Shown here: piece after piece, positions 58,936 through 64,000 of the stretch
How positions within the stretch are numbered: position 1 is the stretch's first letter
How the letters are laid out: the number at the start of each line of letters is the position of its first letter
NCBI RefSeq assembly: GCF_026241105.1
Contig: NZ_JAPFFT010000020.1
Coordinates: 1-64,000 of the forward strand
Length of the DNA stretch: 64,000 bases
Reading direction: 5' to 3'
Source of the DNA: Arthrobacter rhizophilus
GTDB lineage: Bacteria > Actinomycetota > Actinomycetes > Actinomycetales > Micrococcaceae
The notes under the pieces: model-generated
Databases searched by the model: none
What the model was told of the DNA's origin: nothing
The model's input: the letters and a program-made list of their open reading frames with translations, nothing else
Position numbers and translations under genes: made by a program

Positions 58936-60801
58936 TTACAGTGCCAGGAGGTACGCCCCGCTATTCGGGACAATCGAAGCCCCGCCTGAGCCGCCGTCGC
59001 TGGAGAGGCCAATCCTGAAGCCCGCCGGCACCGCGAGGGCTGCGGCTCCCATGTTGACCACCACCAAGACGTCCCGATTGTGGAAGGCCAGGATCCCGTT
59101 GGCGGGATCGTGCTCCTCGGCCCAACGGAACGTGCCCGAACCCAGGCGATGGTCCTTGCGGAACGACAGGACCGAGCGGTACAGCTCCAGGGTGGAGCCC
59201 TCGACGCCGGCCTGGAGGTCCGCGGCAAGCTCGCCGAACGATTCAGGCTGGGGCAGCCACGGCGCCGTAGGCGCCTTGCCGATCACGGCCGCAAGCGCGT
59301 CGCCTGCGGTGGACGCTTCCGAGAATCCGAAGCCGGGCTCGGCGGCTTTCCACGGCAAAGGCACTCGGCACCCGTCGCGGCCGCGTTCCACGCCTTTGGT
59401 GCGGAAGAACGTGGGGTCTTGGCGCGCTTTGGCCGGCAGGGACGTGTGCTCCGGCAGGCCGAGTTCCTCACCCTGGTACAGGTAGGCGGAGCCAGGTAGC
59501 GCGAACGACACCATGGACGCGGCGCGTGCCCGCGCCAGTCCAAGGGCGGCGTCGGGCTGTTCGTCTTCCGCCGCGATTCCCTTGGGGAAGGTAGTAGGGT
59601 CTGCCAGCCCGAAGCGGCTGGGGTGCCGGACGGTGTCGTGGTTGCTCAGGACCCAGGTGGAGGGCGCCTTCACCGATCCCGCGGCGTCCAGCGAAGATTC
59701 GATCGCCTCCGCCATACGCTCCGCGTCCCAGCCAGCCAGCAGGAAATCGAAGTTGAAGGCCTGCTGCATTTCATCCCTGCGGATGTACCGGGCCAGCCGT
59801 TCGGGCGGCTCGACCCAAGCCTCGGCAACCAGCATGCGCTCGCCGTCGTACTCTGAGAGGACTTGGTGCCATTCCCGGTAGATTTCGTGGACGCCGTCCT
59901 GGTCGAAGAAGGGCGACGGCGGGTCCAGCGGCGGCTTGACCTTGTGTTCGACGGCGGTCACGGACACTCCGGCGGCTTGCCCGGCGGCCGCTTTTCCATC
60001 GACGTGAGGGTGGGCCGTATGGGGTTCGACGGCCTCGCTGTGGGCGCCCGGTGCGGATAGGCCGCCCTCGACCATGGCGGCGGAGCCCTCCCAGTCAGGC
60101 AGTCCGGCTTCCTTGACCAGGCCGTGGGCAACATCCACTCGGAAGCCGTCCACTCCGCGGTCCAGCCAGAAACGCAGCACCGAGCGCATCTCTTCGTGGA
60201 CTTCCGGGTTCTCCCAGTTGAGGTCTGGCTGCTTCGTGTCGAAAAGGTGAAGGTACCACTCGCCGGGAGTGCCGTCGTCGTTCGTCAGGCGCGTCCAGGC
60301 GGGGCCGCCGAAGATGGACTTCCAATTGTTCGGAGCCAAGGCCCCGTCCCCGGAGCCCGGCTTGGAGTCCTTGCCTGGGTGGAACATGTAGCGCTCGCGT
60401 TCGGGGGAGCCTGGGGCGGCGGCGAGGGCTTCGCGGAACCAGGCGTGCTCGTCCGACGTGTGGTTGGGCACGAGATCGACGATTACCTTGATCCCCAGGC
60501 CGTGGGCCTTCTCCAGCATGGCGTCAAAGTCGCCCAGCGTGCCGAAGAGGGGGTCCACGGCGCGGTAGTCCGCGACGTCGTATCCAGCGTCAGCTTGCGG
60601 TGATTTGTAGAACGGGGAGAGCCACACGGCATCCACACCCAGCTCTTGCAGATACGGCAGCTTCGCCGTGATTCCGGCGAGATCGCCCATTCCGTCGCCG
60701 TTGGCGTCGGCGAAAGAACGGGGATAAATCTGGTAGACGACGGCGCTTGCCCACCACGCGGAAATGCTGGAACCGGGAGTTGGGATCGGGGAGTGCGGCA
60801 C
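58936..60801 (-). CDS. GH13 alpha-glucosidase
   Basis: 621 residues. GH13 regions in order: DLVPNHTSDEH, DGFRVDVAHGL (nucleophile Asp), LVAEAWVEP (acid/base Glu) and VLSNHDTVRHP. QIYPRSFADANGDGMGDLAGI at the N-terminus marks the oligo-1,6/alpha-glucosidase group (GH13_23/30-like). An insert of about 45 residues rich in G, A, H and V (near 225-270) is longer than in usual relatives. It is cytoplasmic, divergent from a maltose-type importer, and probably hydrolyses the imported alpha-glucosides. Confidence 0.9.
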   Translation of the reverse strand: MPHSPIPTPGSSISAWWASAVVYQIYPRSFADANGDGMGDLAGITAKLPYLQELGVDAVWLSPFYKSPQADAGYDVADYRAVDPLFGTLGDFDAMLEKAHGLGIKVIVDLVPNHTSDEHAWFREALAAAPGSPERERYMFHPGKDSKPGSGDGALAPNNWKSIFGGPAWTRLTNDDGTPGEWYLHLFDTKQPDLNWENPEVHEEMRSVLRFWLDRGVDGFRVDVAHGLVKEAGLPDWEGSAAMVEGGLSAPGAHSEAVEPHTAHPHVDGKAAAGQAAGVSVTAVEHKVKPPLDPPSPFFDQDGVHEIYREWHQVLSEYDGERMLVAEAWVEPPERLARYIRRDEMQQAFNFDFLLAGWDAERMAEAIESSLDAAGSVKAPSTWVLSNHDTVRHPSRFGLADPTTFPKGIAAEDEQPDAALGLARARAASMVSFALPGSAYLYQGEELGLPEHTSLPAKARQDPTFFRTKGVERGRDGCRVPLPWKAAEPGFGFSEASTAGDALAAVIGKAPTAPWLPQPESFGELAADLQAGVEGSTLELYRSVLSFRKDHRLGSGTFRWAEEHDPANGILAFHNRDVLVVVNMGAAALAVPAGFRIGLSSDGGSGGASIVPNSGAYLLAL

Positions 60802-60826
60802 TGGATTCCTCTCGATAACATTTTGA

Positions 60827-60865
60827 TGTAAACGCTTGCATTACTACCCGGAAGCTTACTAATGT
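60827..60865. promoter_or_regulatory. LacI/MalR-type operator and promoter between alpha-glucosidase and importer
   Basis: TGTAAACGCTTGCA at 60827-60840 matches TGnAAnCGnTTnCA, the core of LacI/CcpA-type sites. TTGCAT (60836-60841) and TAATGT (60860-60865), spaced by 18, could be the importer promoter, so the operator covers its -35. It also lies 26 bases ahead of the GH13 start, allowing control of both genes. The cognate regulator is not in the window. Confidence 0.75.
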
Positions 60866-60928
60866 GAGGCTCACCACATCAACCGCACCGCGGAAATAAC
60901 CTGGCCCACTCATCGAGGAGTCCCCAGC

Positions 60929-62206
60929 ATGAACACACGCAAGTACCTTCTGCCGGCCGCTGTCGCCGGCGTGCTCGCCATTTCCCTGTCCGCCTGTGGT
61001 GGCGGCGGAGGCGGCGGCACATCCACAGGCGGCGGTGACGCAAGCCTTGACGGCCGTGGCCCCATTACTTACGTGCAGGGCAAGGACAATTCCAATGTCA
61101 TCCGCCCGACCATCGACAAGTGGAATGCAGCCCACCCGGACCAAAAGGTCACCCTCAAGGAGCAATCCGACCAAGCCGACCAGCAGCACGAGGATCTCGT
61201 GCAGCACTTCCAGGCAAAGAGCACGGAATATGACGTTGTAAGCGTCGACGTCGTATGGTCTGCCGAATTCGCGGCCAAGGGCTACCTCCAGCCGCTCAAG
61301 GACAAAATGGCTCTCGACACGGCGGCGCTGCTGCCCGCGACGGTCAAAGCCGCGACATACAACAGCACCCTCTATGCCGCCCCTGTGTCGTCTGACGGCG
61401 GCATCCTTTACTACCGCAAAGACCTCGTGCCCACGCCGCCCAAGACGTGGGACGAGATGATGGGTATGTGCTCCGTTGCCAAGTCCAACAACATCGGCTG
61501 CTACGCGGGCCAGTTCCAGAAGTACGAAGGCCTCACAGTCAACGCGGCCGAGGCCATCAACACCTTCGGCGGCAAGATCGTGGATGACTCCGGCAAGGCA
61601 ACGGTCAACTCGGCGGAGGCCAAGACGGGCCTCGGCAAACTGGCCGAAGCGTTCAAGAATGGGAACATCCCTGCAGAGGCCATCACCTTCCAGGAGGAGC
61701 AGGGCAGGCAGGCTTTCGAAGACGGCAAACTCCTGTTCCTGCGCAACTGGCCTTATGTGTACAACCTTGCGAAGACCGATGGTTCCTCCAAGGTCAAGGA
61801 CACGTTCGGCATTGCACCGCTCCCCGGCCAAAGCGGCCCGGGTGCGTCCTCGCTTGGCGGCCACAGTGCAGCGATCAGCGCGTTCTCCAAGAACAAGGCG
61901 ACGGCGCTTGACTTCCTGAAGTTCCTCACGGATCCCGAGCAGCAGAAGTTCTTCGCGACGCAGGGCTCCCTCGCCCCGGTCCTCTCGAGCCTCTACACCG
62001 ACCCGGCGCTCGTGGCGAAGCTTCCGTACCTCCCGGTCCTTCTGACCTCGATCCAGAACGCCGTGCCGCGCCCGGTCACGCCGTTCTACCCCGCCGTTAC
62101 GAAGGCCATCGAGGACAACTCGTACGCCGCAATCAAGGGTGAGAAGTCCGTGGACCAGGCCCTCACCGACATGCAGGCCGCCCTCCAGGCAGCCGGCGCG
62201 AAATAG
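60929..62206 (+). CDS. Alpha-glucoside ABC transporter substrate-binding lipoprotein
   Basis: 425 residues. Lipoprotein signal MNTRKYLLPAAVAGVLAISLSAC with the modified Cys near 23 and a glycine-rich spacer. The fold is a cluster-B sugar-binding protein: VSVDVVWSAEFAAKGYLQPL, YAAPVSSDGGILYYRKDLV and GGHSAAISAFSKNKATAL. It most resembles trehalose/maltose-type binding proteins (ThuE-like). It heads the importer operon, with permeases directly after. Confidence 0.9.
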   Translation: MNTRKYLLPAAVAGVLAISLSACGGGGGGGTSTGGGDASLDGRGPITYVQGKDNSNVIRPTIDKWNAAHPDQKVTLKEQSDQADQQHEDLVQHFQAKSTEYDVVSVDVVWSAEFAAKGYLQPLKDKMALDTAALLPATVKAATYNSTLYAAPVSSDGGILYYRKDLVPTPPKTWDEMMGMCSVAKSNNIGCYAGQFQKYEGLTVNAAEAINTFGGKIVDDSGKATVNSAEAKTGLGKLAEAFKNGNIPAEAITFQEEQGRQAFEDGKLLFLRNWPYVYNLAKTDGSSKVKDTFGIAPLPGQSGPGASSLGGHSAAISAFSKNKATALDFLKFLTDPEQQKFFATQGSLAPVLSSLYTDPALVAKLPYLPVLLTSIQNAVPRPVTPFYPAVTKAIEDNSYAAIKGEKSVDQALTDMQAALQAAGAK

Positions 62207-62286
62207 CCCTCATGACGGGCGGTCCGGCGTCGCAGTCGACGCCGGACCGCTCCGTCGCCCCTTGACAGGGGAGAACAGGAGTCACC

Positions 62287-63297
62287 ATGTCCACAGAAGT
62301 CCCGGCACGGTCCGAGGCCACGGCCACCCCGACCGCACCGCATCGCATGCCGGGGAGGGAGAGCGCGGACCGCAAGCAGGTCACACAGGGGCGTTGGGCG
62401 TCAATGCTGCTCCTGCCCACGCTCGTCCTGCTCGCCGTCGTCATTGTCTACCCAGTCATCAACGCGGTCACCATGTCCTTCCAGAAGGACGCGGGCCTCA
62501 ATCCTGTGACCGGGTTCTTCGAGCAGGGCGGATTCGCCGGCATCGACAACTACGTCCACTGGCTCGGTCAGCAGTGCAACGGCCAAGCATGCCCGCCCGG
62601 CACCCTTGGCTCGGAGTTCTGGAGCGCGATGGGCACCACGTTCTTCTTCACGATCGTCACTGTCATCCTGGAGACGGTGCTCGGATTCTGGATGGCGATC
62701 ATCATGGCCCGCACGTTCCGGGGTCGCAGCGCGATTCGTGCGGCCGTCCTCGTGCCGTGGTCAATCCCGACCGCCGTGACCGCGAAGTTGTTCTTCTTCA
62801 TGTTCGCGTTCGAGGGCATCATCAACAAGCTTCTCGGAACCCAGATCCTCTGGACCGGCTCCGAATGGCCTGCCCGGTGGGCCATCATCATCTCGGACGT
62901 CTGGAAGACGACGCCGTTCATGGCCCTCCTCATCCTCGCTGGCCTCCAGCTCATTCCGGACGAGGTGTATGAAGCCGCGAAAGTCGACGGCGCATCTGCA
63001 TGGCAGCGCTTTACGCAGATCACACTCCCGCTGGTTAAGCCCGCACTCATGGTCGCGATCCTCTTCCGTACGCTCGACGTGCTGCGCATGTACGACCTCC
63101 CGGCCATCATGACCGGTGGCGCCAACAATACGACGACTCTCTCGATTCTCGTGGTCGACCAGATCCGTGAAGGTTTCAACAGCGCCGGCGCGGTCTCGAC
63201 CATCACGTTCCTGACGGTCTTCCTCGTCGCATTCATCTTCGTCCGCTTCCTCGGCGCCAACGCTGTGGGCGCGGCGACCTCCTCGGGAAAGAAATGA
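62287..63297 (+). CDS. Sugar ABC transporter permease (ThuF/MalF-type)
   Basis: 336 residues. A 40-residue polar N-terminus, then six membrane helices. The EAA loop is DEVYEAAKVDGASAWQRFTQ near residue 225. The PAIMTGGANNTTTLSILV region is typical of this subgroup. GACAGGGGAGAACAGGAG precedes the ATG. It pairs with the next permease; one base separates their stop and start. Confidence 0.9.
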   Translation: MSTEVPARSEATATPTAPHRMPGRESADRKQVTQGRWASMLLLPTLVLLAVVIVYPVINAVTMSFQKDAGLNPVTGFFEQGGFAGIDNYVHWLGQQCNGQACPPGTLGSEFWSAMGTTFFFTIVTVILETVLGFWMAIIMARTFRGRSAIRAAVLVPWSIPTAVTAKLFFFMFAFEGIINKLLGTQILWTGSEWPARWAIIISDVWKTTPFMALLILAGLQLIPDEVYEAAKVDGASAWQRFTQITLPLVKPALMVAILFRTLDVLRMYDLPAIMTGGANNTTTLSILVVDQIREGFNSAGAVSTITFLTVFLVAFIFVRFLGANAVGAATSSGKK

Positions 63298-63298
63298 C

Positions 63299-64000
63299 AT
63301 GAGCACCGCCACCGCAACCGCTACCCGTACCGCCCCGGTCCCCATGCGCCGTCGTTCATTCAGCTGGGCACCGGCCCGGACGTACATCCAGGCCGCCATC
63401 ATCCTCGTCTGGTGCCTTGCGCCGTTCTACTGGATGATCGTCACGGCCTTCCGCGACACGGGATACACCTTCGAGTCGACGCCGTACCCGAATCACATCA
63501 CCCTCGATAATTTCGGGACGGTCTTCGACGAGAGCCTGGGCAACCACTTCGCCCGCAACTTGCTCAACAGCGTCATCGTCGCCGGCATTACCACGCTGGT
63601 CGCCCTCGTGGTCGGCGTATTCGCCGCCTACGCTCTCGCGCGCTTGAACTTCCGGTTCAAGTTTGCCGTCATGGGATTCATCCTGGGGGCTTCGATGTTC
63701 CCGGGCGTTGCCTTGGTTACGCCGTTGTTCCAGCTGTTCACGAACATCGGGTGGATGGGCACCTACCAAGCACTCATCATCCCGAGCATCTCGTTCACCC
63801 TCCCACTCACGGTGTATACGCTGACCTCGTTCTTCCGGGAGATGCCTTGGGAGCTCGAGGAGTCCGCGCGCATCGATGGATGCACCCAGGGGCAGGCCTT
63901 CCGTAAGGTCATCCTGCCGCTCGCGGCACCTGCGACGTTCACGACGGCGATCCTGGCCTTCATCGGGGCATGGAACGAGTTCCTCATCGCGAGCCAGCTT
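63299..64000 (+). CDS. Sugar ABC transporter permease (ThuG/MalG-type), cut by the window end
   Basis: ATG 63299; 234 codons are visible and the gene runs off the right edge. A Thr/Ala-rich start is followed by helices IIQAAIILVWCLAPFYWMIV-like, NSVIVAGITTLVALVVGVFA and others. The EAA loop is WELEESARIDGCTQGQAFRK. About 40-45 residues are probably missing. The ATPase gene is not visible. Confidence 0.9.
   Translation, partial: MSTATATATRTAPVPMRRRSFSWAPARTYIQAAIILVWCLAPFYWMIVTAFRDTGYTFESTPYPNHITLDNFGTVFDESLGNHFARNLLNSVIVAGITTLVALVVGVFAAYALARLNFRFKFAVMGFILGASMFPGVALVTPLFQLFTNIGWMGTYQALIIPSISFTLPLTVYTLTSFFREMPWELEESARIDGCTQGQAFRKVILPLAAPATFTTAILAFIGAWNEFLIASQL

Overview
The window comes from a high-GC Gram-positive actinobacterium, most likely an Arthrobacter / Paenarthrobacter / Pseudarthrobacter relative. 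The grounds are the strong G/C third-position bias, frequent GTG starts, 4-bp stop/start overlaps, a very large NAD-dependent glutamate dehydrogenase, a hut pathway under an IclR regulator, and LacI-controlled sugar ABC importers. It looks chromosomal. I see no insertion sequence, prophage or CRISPR array; rearrangement shows only as gene remnants (1-381 and 39293-40717).

Layout. 0.1-7 kb: a glycosyltransferase remnant, an AlkD-like gene with a small acidic ORF before it, the 5-oxoprolinase genes pxpABC, a DUF445 protein and a glycerophosphodiesterase. 7-14 kb: housekeeping genes (FAH-family hydrolase, AzlCD exporter, TetR, thiamine-binding protein, two SAM-dependent methyltransferase-like genes, GNAT). 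13.1-16.3 kb: divergent LysR / MHS transporter / 3-hydroxybutyrate dehydrogenase. 16.4-17.6 kb: a diguanylate cyclase. 17.7-23.5 kb: a fructan/sucrose-type regulon of a GH32-like enzyme, an ABC importer and a LacI regulator, led by two mirror-image operators that flank a promoter. 23.5-28.9 kb: a small basic ORF plus excisionase-like HTH gene, a secreted protein, LysE, an amino-acid permease, and a membrane protein / XRE / oxidoreductase operon. 28.9-33.3 kb: IclR, hutU and hutH with three matching palindromic operators. 33.5-39.2 kb: two small genes and the giant glutamate dehydrogenase. 39.3-40.7 kb: a scar of truncated genes. 40.8-46.3 kb: hutG, an NCS2 purine permease, a CopC-like protein, a short FAD protein and a tandem universal stress protein. 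46.4-55 kb: a PEP-synthase / rifampicin-phosphotransferase-like enzyme, a CDF exporter, a zinicin-like metallopeptidase, a second LacI with a fructokinase, and an EamA transporter. 55.2-55.6 kb: tRNA-Glu, tRNA-Asp and tRNA-Phe. 56-58.8 kb: a five-gene Asp23/Gls24 envelope-stress operon followed by an LEA-like repeat protein. 58.9-64 kb: a GH13 alpha-glucosidase divergent from a maltose-type ABC importer, whose last permease runs off the window.

The genes mostly serve scavenging of sugars (fructosides, alpha-glucosides), amino acids (His, Glu, 5-oxoproline) and hydroxybutyrate, plus stress and envelope functions. The most system-like parts are the Asp23 operon with several Asp23-like or anchoring subunits, the hut regulon with a readable operator, the small-ORF/HTH pair at 23.5-23.9 kb, and recurring long inverted repeats at gene ends.
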